From: Hyphomicrobiales bacterium
Lineage (GTDB): Bacteria; Pseudomonadota; Alphaproteobacteria; Rhizobiales; Methyloligellaceae
DNA: 64,000 nucleotides
Assembly (NCBI GenBank): GCA_021775555.1
Contig: JAJFHP010000022.1
Location: forward strand, 56,627 to 120,626
Reading direction: 5' to 3'
The position numbers and the translations under genes are program-made. Positions 9,484-18,619 of this stretch are shown one piece after another; position 1 is the stretch's first letter, and the number at the start of each line of letters is the position of its first letter. The notes beneath the pieces were generated by a model. It was not told the DNA's origin, did no database searches, and saw only the letters and a program-made list of their open reading frames with translations.

Positions 9484-10482
9484 ATGAAAATTTCCAAACC
9501 ATATTTGCTGTTTCTTGGCGATGCAGCGGACCAGTTGGCCGCTAAGACGGCGCAAGGTGTCAAAGACTGGCGCGAGGAAGATTGCGTTGGTCAGCTGCGC
9601 ATGGATGGCTGTAATGCCGACACCGGCCTTGATGATGTAACTATCGAGGAAGCGCGCAAGGCAGGGGCGAAGACCCTCGTCGCTGGTGTTGCCAACCGGG
9701 GCGGTATCATATCCCAGGCCTGGATAGCCGTTCTGCTTGAGGCGCTTGAAGCCGGCCTCGATCTGGCCGCCGGGCTGCACAACCGGCTGGCGGATATTCC
9801 CGAACTGAAAGAGACTGCCGACAGGCTGGGACGCAGCATTTTCGATGTGCGCCATCCAAGCGGTACCTACCCCGTGGCGAGTGGTGAAAAGCGTGAAGGC
9901 AAACGGCTGCTACCTGTTGGTACCGACTGTTCCTGCGGCAAGATGTATACCGCTCTTGCGATGGAACGCGAGATGCAAAAACAGGGAATGAAGGCGACGT
10001 TTCGCGCCACCGGCCAGACTGGTATTCTCATCGCCGGGGAAGGTGTCTCGGTGGATGCTGTCGTGGCCGATTTTATATCCGGAACTGTGGAAGTGATAGC
10101 ACCCGCCAATGACCCGGACCATTGGGATATTGTTGAAGGGCAGGGGTCACTCTACCACGCATCCTATGCGGGCGTTTCAACCGGCCTGCTGCACGGTGCG
10201 CAGCCCGATGTGCTTGTGCTGTGTCACGAGCCAACGCGCACCCATATGCGCGGGCTGCCGCATTACCCTCTGCCAGAGTTGGAAGAGTGCATGGAAGCCA
10301 ATTTGAAGGTCGCGTCCCTGACCAATCCTGAAGTCCGTTTTGCCGGTGTGGCGATCGATACATCACGGCTGGATGAAGACAAGGCGCTTGGCTACCTTGA
10401 GGAGACACAGAAACGGCTTGGTCTGCCCGCGGTCGATCCCGTGCGCACGGGTGCCGCGGCGATCATCAACGAACTTGCGTGA
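9484..10482 (+). CDS. dgcN: DUF1611 family, DgcN-like N-acetyltransferase
   Basis: LLPVGTDCSCGKMYTALAMEREMQKQGMKATFRATGQTGILIAGEGVSVDAVVADFISG; coupled to racemase-like gene. Confidence 0.8.
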   Translation: MKISKPYLLFLGDAADQLAAKTAQGVKDWREEDCVGQLRMDGCNADTGLDDVTIEEARKAGAKTLVAGVANRGGIISQAWIAVLLEALEAGLDLAAGLHNRLADIPELKETADRLGRSIFDVRHPSGTYPVASGEKREGKRLLPVGTDCSCGKMYTALAMEREMQKQGMKATFRATGQTGILIAGEGVSVDAVVADFISGTVEVIAPANDPDHWDIVEGQGSLYHASYAGVSTGLLHGAQPDVLVLCHEPTRTHMRGLPHYPLPELEECMEANLKVASLTNPEVRFAGVAIDTSRLDEDKALGYLEETQKRLGLPAVDPVRTGAAAIINELA

Positions 10483-11462
10483 TGATTACGCTTTCGGTTT
10501 CACATGAAACATGGCCGGTTCGCGGTGCCTTCACCATTTCGCGCGGCAGCCGGACCGAGGCCGATATTGTGGTCGTAGAGCTTATTGATGGTGAGCACAG
10601 GGGCCGGGGCGAATGCGTGCCCTATGCCCGCTACGGCGAAACGCCTGAAAGCGTTATGGCGCAGATCAAGGGTCTGGAGGAGGCGCTGGCCGCGGACCTC
10701 GACTCCGATAAGCTGCAGGATGTGCTTGGCCCGGGTGCGGCGCGCAATGCGCTTGATTGCGCCTTCTGGGACCTTGACGCCAAATGTGCCGGCAAGCGCA
10801 TGTGGAATCTGGCGATGCTACCCGCGCCAAAACCCCTCACCAGTGCTTACACGCTCTCACTTGATACGCCTGAAAAGATGCAGGCCGCGGCCCGCGAGAA
10901 TGCATCACGGCCCCTGCTCAAGCTCAAGCTCGCAGGACCAGACGATTTGCAGAGGGTTGAGGCGGTGCGTTCAGGTGCACCGGAAGCCGCCATTATCGTC
11001 GATGCCAATGAGGGTTGGACGTCGGAAATCTATACTGATCTCGCGCCTAAACTCGCGGCGCTCGGCGTGCGGATGATCGAGCAGCCACTGCCGGCAAAGG
11101 ATGACGCCGCGCTTGGCGAGATTGCACGTCCCGTTCCCGTATGCGCGGACGAGTCCTGCCATGACCGGGCATCACTTGCAGCGCTCAAGGGGCGCTATGA
11201 CATGATAAATATCAAGCTCGACAAGACGGGCGGTCTGACCGAAGCACTGGCGCTCAAATCGGAAGCGGAACGGCTGGGATTCGGTGTGATGGTCGGGTGT
11301 ATGCTCTCGACGTCGCTTGCCATGGCGCCTGCGCTGCTGGTCGCGCAGGGCGCGCAGATTGTTGATCTTGACGGGCCTCTCCTGCTGGCCAAGGACCGCG
11401 AGCCGCCTATGCGTTTTGAAGGGAGTTTGATTCACCCCGCGGATGCAGCGCTGTGGGGCTGA
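10482..11462 (+). CDS. dgcA: Enolase-superfamily dipeptide epimerase / DgcA-like N-acetyl-D-Glu racemase
   Basis: LLKLKLAGPDDLQRVEAVR...IIVDANEGW...MINIKLDKTGGLTEAL; ATG overlaps dgcN stop. Confidence 0.82.
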   Translation: MITLSVSHETWPVRGAFTISRGSRTEADIVVVELIDGEHRGRGECVPYARYGETPESVMAQIKGLEEALAADLDSDKLQDVLGPGAARNALDCAFWDLDAKCAGKRMWNLAMLPAPKPLTSAYTLSLDTPEKMQAAARENASRPLLKLKLAGPDDLQRVEAVRSGAPEAAIIVDANEGWTSEIYTDLAPKLAALGVRMIEQPLPAKDDAALGEIARPVPVCADESCHDRASLAALKGRYDMINIKLDKTGGLTEALALKSEAERLGFGVMVGCMLSTSLAMAPALLVAQGAQIVDLDGPLLLAKDREPPMRFEGSLIHPADAALWG

Positions 11463-11475
11463 GGGCGTGCCCTAG

Positions 11476-12039
11476 CTATCGCACATATCGCAAGTAACTC
11501 TGGTTCACCCAGCCGGATATCTGTTCGGAGTTGATTTGTACCCAGTTGCCGCTCCTGCCGCCACTTAGCGAGATGCCACAATCACCAGGCTGGAATATTC
11601 CGACGATACTGTAATTTGAGCCGGGGCCTGCGCGCATGTTCAAAACGTCATTGCTGGCCACGCCATACACCTGCCATGTGTTGGAGCATGGATTACCATG
11701 ACCGGGGCCGGGTGCCACCGGGCCCTGAAAGTATTGCAGATATTTTTGATTCACCCGTCCCGAACCGCCACCGGCATTGATGCGAACCCAGTTGCCCTGG
11801 CGTTCTCCGGTCTTGGTTATGCAGCCTTCGTCAGAAGCCAGTTTCTGGGTGATTGCGTAGCCAGTGCCGGGACCGGACCTGACATTGAGCGTGTCCCAGG
11901 TCGCGACACCTGAAACGCTGTAGGTGCCGCAACAGGCACAGGCCAGCGCCTTGGCTGCGGGAAGGCCGACGGTAATCGCTGTCACTGCCATAATCAGAAA
12001 AACAAAGCGAAGGTCAAAAAAATGCCTGTGCGTGTTCAT
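11476..12039 (-). CDS. Secreted protein with two bacterial SH3 domains
   Basis: Two repeats: LNVRSGPGTGYAITQKL...GNWVRIN...GRVNQKYL and LNMRAGPGSNYSIVGIF...GNWVQIN...GWVNQSYL. Confidence 0.82.
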   Translation of the reverse strand: MNTHRHFFDLRFVFLIMAVTAITVGLPAAKALACACCGTYSVSGVATWDTLNVRSGPGTGYAITQKLASDEGCITKTGERQGNWVRINAGGGSGRVNQKYLQYFQGPVAPGPGHGNPCSNTWQVYGVASNDVLNMRAGPGSNYSIVGIFQPGDCGISLSGGRSGNWVQINSEQISGWVNQSYLRYVR

Positions 12040-12237
12040 GACGAATGCCTTTCAACCAGAAGGTCCTGAACCTGAGTGTGAGTCACGACTTCTTCGACGG
12101 GTTCAGGGTGTTCTCCCGTACAATGACTTATAGTGGGACAAGTTTATTGCCTGAGAAAGGGTGAGCTGGTTGTTGGGCTGAAACCCGTCTCGCACCTGTT
12201 TATTATCGGTAATTTAAAAACCAGGATTGGAAATCAA

Positions 12238-13803
12238 ATGGGTCTCCGAATTTACTACAGATTTTGTCAGGCCCTGCTGTTGGCCGCGGGCCTTTTCCCG
12301 GTTCAGGCCCTCGCTTACGACGCTACCTGGTACAAAACTGATTTCTGGTCAGGTGAATATCCTCATGGCTTCACCTTGAATGAGGATGTAACGACACAAA
12401 TCCGTGCCGATCATGACCCCAAGGCGCAGAAGGATATTGCTTGCACCATGGAAAAGGGAGCGACCTACCATCCGTGGAACGGAGACCGGGTCAAATCCTC
12501 CAAGCTGGAATTCCTCAGCTTCGTGCCGATCGAGACCTATGTCATCAAGGCTCCCGTCACATTCACTCTCCACGATGAGCAAACCAAGTCCGACGTGACC
12601 GTGTCCTTCAAGCAGGGAGATGAATGGACCTACCTGACCTATTACGGCGAAGGCGCGTTCCGGATGAAATTCCAGGACAAGGTCTATGCGGCGGAACAGG
12701 ATTTGTTCGAGGCTTCGAAGGAAAAAGACGGCAAGAAAACGGACACGCAAGTAGACGAGTGGTTGAAGCTGACCTGCGCCAATGGAGCGACCGGATGGCT
12801 GCTGCTCGGCGATGTTCTCGGACAGCCCGGATATGACAGTCCCAAATATGTCGAATATGGGGTCGCTGTGGACAAGGTTATTGCCGCGACGGACCCCGGG
12901 CCCGCTCCAGTCACCCTCAAGGCCGCCATGTGGCCGGTTGGCAAGTGGCCAGAAGGCATTGTCCATGATGGGAAATCATTGTGGTACGCCGAAGCTGCCC
13001 GGCGCCGGATCGTGCAGATAAACGCATCCAATGGCCGCGTCATCAAGCGCGTGAAGGTCGGGCGCTACCCTTCGGCCATGGTGGCCAACTCAAAAGGAAG
13101 CGTGTTCGCCCTGGCCATCTATAGCGACCTGGTGTGGGTACAGCCTAGAAAGGGGCGCGGAAAAAGGCTGACCAAGCTGCCGGACTATTCCGTGGATATG
13201 GTGGGTGACGACGAAACCCTGTGGGCCATTACGCAACTCACCAAACAGAACAATGTGGAACAGGTGGTGCGCATTGACCAGAATAGTGGCAAATCAACCA
13301 AGTCAGAACCACTTTCCGGCCAGGGCTTCAATCTCACACAGGGTTTCGGCAAGGTCTGGGTTTCGCATGGCGATTATATGTCGGTGCTCGATGCAAAAAC
13401 CCTTGGCGATGTCCGCGAACTTCCGCTGGACGGTTTCATGTACCACCTGGCGGCCAATTCCCACGGCGTGTTTACGTCGGCGGGAAAGGACAAGGGCAGG
13501 GAGACGATGATCTCGGTTGTGAAACTCGATGGCGAAACGGGCAGGGAAGCCGCGCGTCGTGATCTGCCGGTCCCCGTTTTCTCCCTCGCTGTCGATGATG
13601 ATCATGTCATTGCCGCCAGTGGCGAGGGAAAGATATGGGTTCTTTCGCCTGAAGATCTGTCCATCCAGCGGATTATCGAGTTGAACGTGGGCAAATTCGA
13701 ACCCTTCACGATCCTGCCTCTCAAGGACACGCTCTACATCACGACCTATAAAGGGCGCGGCGTGAACGGATCAGTGGTCGTGGTCAAAGACTGGCGGCCA
13801 TAA
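12238..13803 (+). CDS. Secreted beta-propeller-like hypothetical protein
   Basis: Signal peptide then PVGKWPEGIVHDGKSLWYAEAARRRIVQINASNGRVIKRVKVGRYPS-type blades. Confidence 0.6.
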   Translation: MGLRIYYRFCQALLLAAGLFPVQALAYDATWYKTDFWSGEYPHGFTLNEDVTTQIRADHDPKAQKDIACTMEKGATYHPWNGDRVKSSKLEFLSFVPIETYVIKAPVTFTLHDEQTKSDVTVSFKQGDEWTYLTYYGEGAFRMKFQDKVYAAEQDLFEASKEKDGKKTDTQVDEWLKLTCANGATGWLLLGDVLGQPGYDSPKYVEYGVAVDKVIAATDPGPAPVTLKAAMWPVGKWPEGIVHDGKSLWYAEAARRRIVQINASNGRVIKRVKVGRYPSAMVANSKGSVFALAIYSDLVWVQPRKGRGKRLTKLPDYSVDMVGDDETLWAITQLTKQNNVEQVVRIDQNSGKSTKSEPLSGQGFNLTQGFGKVWVSHGDYMSVLDAKTLGDVRELPLDGFMYHLAANSHGVFTSAGKDKGRETMISVVKLDGETGREAARRDLPVPVFSLAVDDDHVIAASGEGKIWVLSPEDLSIQRIIELNVGKFEPFTILPLKDTLYITTYKGRGVNGSVVVVKDWRP

Positions 13804-13910
13804 CGCTGGCCTCCAGGTTGGTGCAGCGGCCCTATCAGGGTGTATGGAGCAGGACAAGCCGCTTTTAAACTCCAACAGCCCTGTGGCAGATGGACGATCC
13901 CGGGGGCGCC

Positions 13911-15284
13911 TTATTGGCGCACTGACGGGAACGAACCGCGCACCAGCGCGGGGTAGCGCAGGCCCAGTGTAAGAGCACGCAGGGACAGGAATATCACGAT
14001 GGCTGCCCACAGGCCGTGATTGGCGAAGATCGGCGTCAACGTCGCCCACAGCAACAGGTAACAGGCAAGGCTTATGAGCATCATATTGCGCATGTCTGCA
14101 GTGCGGGTCGCGCCGATAAAAATGCCGTCAAGCTGGTAAGCCATGACGCCGGTAATTGGCACCAGTGCCGCCCAGATGAGATAGGTGCGAGCCATTGCCC
14201 GAACCTCTTCATTCACGGTCAACAAATCGATGATCATCCCGCCGCCGAACCAGAAAATGGCGCTGGCCACGGTGCTGAATACTATTGCCCACAAGGTGGA
14301 GAGGCGCACCGCGTCGCGGAAGCGGTTGATCCGTTGCGCGCCGATGGCCTGACCGGAGAGGGTTTCAGCAGCAAAGGCAAAACCATCGAGAAAATAGGCT
14401 GCCGTATGGGTGAGCGTCATCAATACGGAATTGGCCGCGAGGAGTACGTCTCCCGCTTCGGCTGATTTTGCCGTGAACCATGTGAAGGCGAAAAGCACAC
14501 TCAAGGTCCGGATCATGATGTCGCCATTGATGCCGAGCATGCGGCGGATCGAGTTGCGGTCCAGGATGCGCACGAGGTCGAATGCGTAGTTCCGGCGTTT
14601 CAGCAGGGAAATGGCCAGCCACAGCCCGGCAATCGCGGCGATACTTTCGGAGATCAGCGTGCCGTAAGCGACGCCTGCCACTTCAAGGCCAAGCCCGAGA
14701 ACGAACCAGGCGTCCAGAACGGCGTTTGTTCCGTTGAGCAGCAATTGCAGTATGAGCGCGGTGCGGGCGCGGCCAATCCCGATGAACCAGCCGAGAAATG
14801 CGAAATTGGCGAGCCCCGCGGGTGCTGCCCAGATGCGGATGTCGAAATAGTCCTCCGCACTTGTCTCAACGGCTTCTGACCCGCCGATCAGCTCCAGGAA
14901 AGCCGTCAGCAAGGGGACCTGGAGGGCAACCAGTATCAGGCCTGCCACCCCGGCGATGAGCAGGGCGCGCATCAGGATGGCGCCGGTCTCCTGGACGTCG
15001 CCGCTGCCTTCGGCCTGCGCCGTCAGGCCAGTCGTGCCCATACGCAGGAAGCCGAACCCCCAGTAGAGGAGGTTGAACATCATGGCGCCGAGCGCCACGC
15101 CGCCGATATAATGCGGGTCGCCGAGCTGTCCGAGTACTGCGGTGTCGATCAACCCGATGAGCGGTGTCGTGACATTGGCGAGAATGATCGGGACGGCAAT
15201 GGCCAGGACCTGTCCATGGCCAAGCCGGTCCAGATCAACTTGGCCAGGTTCGTTGCTTGCCCCCGGTACCAGCGGCGCGGTCAT
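13911..15284 (-). CDS. MATE family efflux transporter
   Basis: ILANVTTPLIGLIDTAVLGQLGDPHYIGGVALGAMMFNLLYWGFGFLRMGTTGLTAQA. Confidence 0.94.
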   Translation of the reverse strand: MTAPLVPGASNEPGQVDLDRLGHGQVLAIAVPIILANVTTPLIGLIDTAVLGQLGDPHYIGGVALGAMMFNLLYWGFGFLRMGTTGLTAQAEGSGDVQETGAILMRALLIAGVAGLILVALQVPLLTAFLELIGGSEAVETSAEDYFDIRIWAAPAGLANFAFLGWFIGIGRARTALILQLLLNGTNAVLDAWFVLGLGLEVAGVAYGTLISESIAAIAGLWLAISLLKRRNYAFDLVRILDRNSIRRMLGINGDIMIRTLSVLFAFTWFTAKSAEAGDVLLAANSVLMTLTHTAAYFLDGFAFAAETLSGQAIGAQRINRFRDAVRLSTLWAIVFSTVASAIFWFGGGMIIDLLTVNEEVRAMARTYLIWAALVPITGVMAYQLDGIFIGATRTADMRNMMLISLACYLLLWATLTPIFANHGLWAAIVIFLSLRALTLGLRYPALVRGSFPSVRQ

Positions 15285-15306
15285 GGTATCACGCGCCGTG
15301 ATGCGC

Positions 15307-15612
15307 TCACGTGTCCGCGCGGCCTGACGACGAGTAGGGTGAATTCGCCCTGTCGCCTTTGCCCGCGAATTTAAAGATGCGGGAAATCAGCCAGATCGGG
15401 AACACCACGACAGCGCCGAGCAGGAAGTAGCGGAACACCCATTCGATGGCGTCGAAGCCCATGTCGTAGATACGCTGGAGCAGGGTTTTGATGGAATTGA
15501 TGATGTCATAGGGGCTCAGGCCCATCGCCGAGAGCACGACTCCCACGATGAGGGAAATGACTGCCAGGCGGATAAAAACCACGCCCGGATTGCCGCCAAA
15601 AAACCGTTCCAT
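15307..15612 (-). CDS. Small membrane protein, conserved hypothetical
   Basis: MERFFGGNPGVVFIRLAVISLIVGVVLSAMGLSPYDIINSI, two TM segments. Confidence 0.7.
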   Translation of the reverse strand: MERFFGGNPGVVFIRLAVISLIVGVVLSAMGLSPYDIINSIKTLLQRIYDMGFDAIEWVFRYFLLGAVVVFPIWLISRIFKFAGKGDRANSPYSSSGRADT

Positions 15613-15900
15613 CTTGCACCTCGTCAAATTTGCGTCGCGTATACCGTGCTAAAGGACGCAGGCTTACCATACTGAATGTGGGAATGCGATGGCTGCCGTC
15701 AAGTCATCTAGAGACTGAATATGGCTGAAGAACGCTGGTTTTACCGGACCGGAGGCGCAGCCTGGGGTGCGGCGAAAAATTCCTGAAACGTGTTTGTGTC
15801 CGAATCAGGCATAGTGCGAACGATCACATCCCGCCGCTCGCGGGCAAGCGCAAGGGGGTGCGCAAGGAAGCAGACTATTTGGTCAAGGAGGCACTGCGCT

Positions 15901-16641
15901 ATGGCTCGACAAGCTGATTTGGGATTTGAAGCCCCCCTCCCGCTTGCCGGTGAGCAATCAGAAGACATCCTGGTGTGCGGCAACCATTTTAATACCGACC
16001 CGTCGGGGGCGCTCTACTGGCCCGGGTACAAGACCTTGATCGTCGCTGACCTTTGTCTTGAAAAGGGTTCAGCAAAGGCGGCAAAGGGTCGTGTGCTTCC
16101 CCCCTATGACACGCGTTCCACTTTGCGCCGGCTGGCGGCGGTGATGGATCGCTATGACCCTGATCGCGTGGTTGTACTGGGGGACAGTTTTCATGATCAG
16201 GCTGCTGCTGAAGCAATGCCGCGCGCTGACAGGAACAAGCTTTCCATCCTGCTTCAGGGTCGTGAATGGTACTGGATTACAAGAACTTTAGGGTCCGACC
16301 TGCCGGATTGGCTGGGCGGTATTGTGTGCCCTGTGCTAACTCTGGAGGGCATCAAGTTCCGCTACGAACCATCCAGCAGTCCCCAATCCCATGAGATCGC
16401 CGGGCAATTGCACCCTGCATCCCGGCTCATCCGCCATGGCAAGACTGTGCGGAGAAAATGCTTTATCTCCAACGGCGCCAGGCTGATCGTCCCGGCCTTC
16501 GGCGTCTATGAGGGCGGGCTCAATGTACTGGACAAGACCTTCGCTGAGTTGTTTCAAGACGGCGATTTTAACGTCTGGATGCTGGGGCGAAATCAGGTTT
16601 ACCCGGTCCCAAAACGGAAATTGCTGAGCGATACTGACTGA
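15901..16641 (+). CDS. pdeM: Ligase-associated DNA damage response endonuclease PdeM
   Basis: LIVADLCLEKGSAKAAKGRVLPPYDTRSTLRRLAAVMDRYDPDRVVVLGDSFHD; metallophosphatase motifs. Confidence 0.88.
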   Translation: MARQADLGFEAPLPLAGEQSEDILVCGNHFNTDPSGALYWPGYKTLIVADLCLEKGSAKAAKGRVLPPYDTRSTLRRLAAVMDRYDPDRVVVLGDSFHDQAAAEAMPRADRNKLSILLQGREWYWITRTLGSDLPDWLGGIVCPVLTLEGIKFRYEPSSSPQSHEIAGQLHPASRLIRHGKTVRRKCFISNGARLIVPAFGVYEGGLNVLDKTFAELFQDGDFNVWMLGRNQVYPVPKRKLLSDTD

Positions 16642-16666
16642 GTGTCGCTAACGATGGGAACTGGTA

Positions 16667-17464
16667 TTAATCCCGCCGGGCGAGGGTGGAAGCGAGCAAT
16701 CCCGCAGTTACCGCGATAATCACGGCTATGATGCCATAGAGAAGCGGGTGGTCGAAAGCGGCTGAATAAACAAACCGCTCAAAACCCTGCTTGTTGATGG
16801 TGAGCTGGCTGCGGTTATGGCTCAGCACAGTGCCTTCTCGTAACAGGTAGACATCGGTCGCATATTGGCCTACGGGCACATTGGCGGGCATATCAACCGT
16901 AGCCCTGAACAGGTTGCGGCCTACGAAGATGACGCCTTCCGGGTTATAAACATACAGACCATCCGACTGCTTAATCCGAACAACGGCTTGGCTGAAATCA
17001 CTCAGGCCCTCGGCCACCCGGCTTGAGGTTTGTGCGCCGAGAGGCCTGAATCCTAAATTCTCGAAACCCAGGCCGTAGGTGGTGAGTGTTGTTTTATTGG
17101 AAATATCCTTCAGGGACCGCGTAGACAGCACCGCATAATAACCCGGTGCATTGGCAAAGGTTTGCGCTTCACGATTGATCCAGATGCCAGCGACTTGCGA
17201 CTTCCGCCGCGCTACAATTTTTTCTTTGGGTCCCCGAATGGCGACGACCACATCATACAGCCCGGGCTCGAATTCCGTCTGCTGGCTGTTCTCAATCGTG
17301 CCAAAGATGACGATGCGCTGACCGGTAAAGTTCGACTCGATGGCAATAAAACGCGATGAGATATCCGACTCGATTTGTTCGGACGCCTGTTTTGTCTGCG
17401 CTGCAATGGATGCACAGGAAAGCCAAAGCGCGAAAAGAGTGGTGAATAGCAGGCGCCAGGTCAT
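16667..17464 (-). CDS. TIGR02186-type conserved membrane protein
   Basis: GQRIVIFGTIENSQQTEFEPGLYDVVVAIRGPKEKIVARRKSQVAGIWINREAQTFANAPGYYAVLSTR; coupled to TSUP gene. Confidence 0.8.
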   Translation of the reverse strand: MTWRLLFTTLFALWLSCASIAAQTKQASEQIESDISSRFIAIESNFTGQRIVIFGTIENSQQTEFEPGLYDVVVAIRGPKEKIVARRKSQVAGIWINREAQTFANAPGYYAVLSTRSLKDISNKTTLTTYGLGFENLGFRPLGAQTSSRVAEGLSDFSQAVVRIKQSDGLYVYNPEGVIFVGRNLFRATVDMPANVPVGQYATDVYLLREGTVLSHNRSQLTINKQGFERFVYSAAFDHPLLYGIIAVIIAVTAGLLASTLARRD

Positions 17465-18393
17465 CAGTGACCCCCGAACGCCGGGCCGATGCTGAACAGC
17501 TCGTCCGGCTCGAGAACGAGATCGAACGCCAGGCGCAAGCATACGCCAAGCACCATCAGGGCCAGCAGGGCGCGCAACTGTTCACCCTTGAGATTTTGAC
17601 CAGCCCTGGCGCCGAATTGGGCGCCGATAACACCGCCGATCATCAACACAAGCGCTAGCAGCACATCAACCGTTTGGTTGGTCGCTGAATGAAGGATCGT
17701 GACCATGGCGGTGACGAAGATGATCTGAAACAGGGACGTTCCGATCACCACATTTGTCGGCACGCGCAGCAGGTAGATCATCGCCGGCACCATGATAAAC
17801 CCGCCACCAACGCCCATGATGGCAGCGAGCAGACCAACAAAGGCACCAATGAGGAGTGGTGGAATGGCACTGATATAAAGCTTGGAGCGCTGGAACCGCA
17901 TCTTGAACGGCATTCCATGGATCCAGTTATGCTGGCCGGGGCGGCGCGCAGGCACCGGGTTTCCGGCTCTGGCGCGGCGGATGGCGCGCAGGCTTTCAAT
18001 CATCATCAGGGACCCGATGATGCCAAGAAACGTCACGTAACTTAGTGAAATGATGAGGTCGACCTGGCCGGTCTGGCGCAGCACCTTGACCAATTGTACG
18101 CCAACGATTGCGCCGGCGATGCCGCCCACGAGCAGCACCGTACCCATCTTTATATCCACATTGTTTCGCCGCCATTGCGCCAGCGCGCCCGACACGGAAG
18201 AGGCGACAATCTGGTTGGCCTCGGTGGCGACGGCAACGGCAGGCGGAATGCCTGAAAAAATCAGCAGGGGAGTCATGAGAAACCCGCCACCCACACCGAA
18301 CATGCCCGAAAGGAATCCGACCGCTCCTCCCATCCCCAGAATGACCAGGAGATTCACCGACATTTCGGCGATTGGAAGATAAATTTCGAACAT
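17464..18393 (-). CDS. Sulfite exporter TauE/SafE (TSUP) family permease
   Basis: GGAVGFLSGMFGVGGGFLMTPLLIFSGIPPAVAVATEANQI; second copy GFVGLLAAIMGVGGGFIMVPAMIYLL. Confidence 0.93.
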   Translation of the reverse strand: MFEIYLPIAEMSVNLLVILGMGGAVGFLSGMFGVGGGFLMTPLLIFSGIPPAVAVATEANQIVASSVSGALAQWRRNNVDIKMGTVLLVGGIAGAIVGVQLVKVLRQTGQVDLIISLSYVTFLGIIGSLMMIESLRAIRRARAGNPVPARRPGQHNWIHGMPFKMRFQRSKLYISAIPPLLIGAFVGLLAAIMGVGGGFIMVPAMIYLLRVPTNVVIGTSLFQIIFVTAMVTILHSATNQTVDVLLALVLMIGGVIGAQFGARAGQNLKGEQLRALLALMVLGVCLRLAFDLVLEPDELFSIGPAFGGH

Positions 18394-18619
18394 GGATCGG
18401 CGCTTGTCTTGCGGGCGCATTGCCTTGGGCGCGGAACTTTTCCAAGACAGGGTGAGTATCACCCCGACCGGTCATAGCCGAGTGTCCGGGCAATGCCTGA
18501 CTGACGCTTCTTAAACGCCCGGTACGGCCATAAGTCAATGGGCCGATCGTGTTAATTATTGAAACTAAGTGTCTCGTCTGGTGGGACGCCTGGAAGCGCG
18601 ACTTCAACCAGGAAGACCG

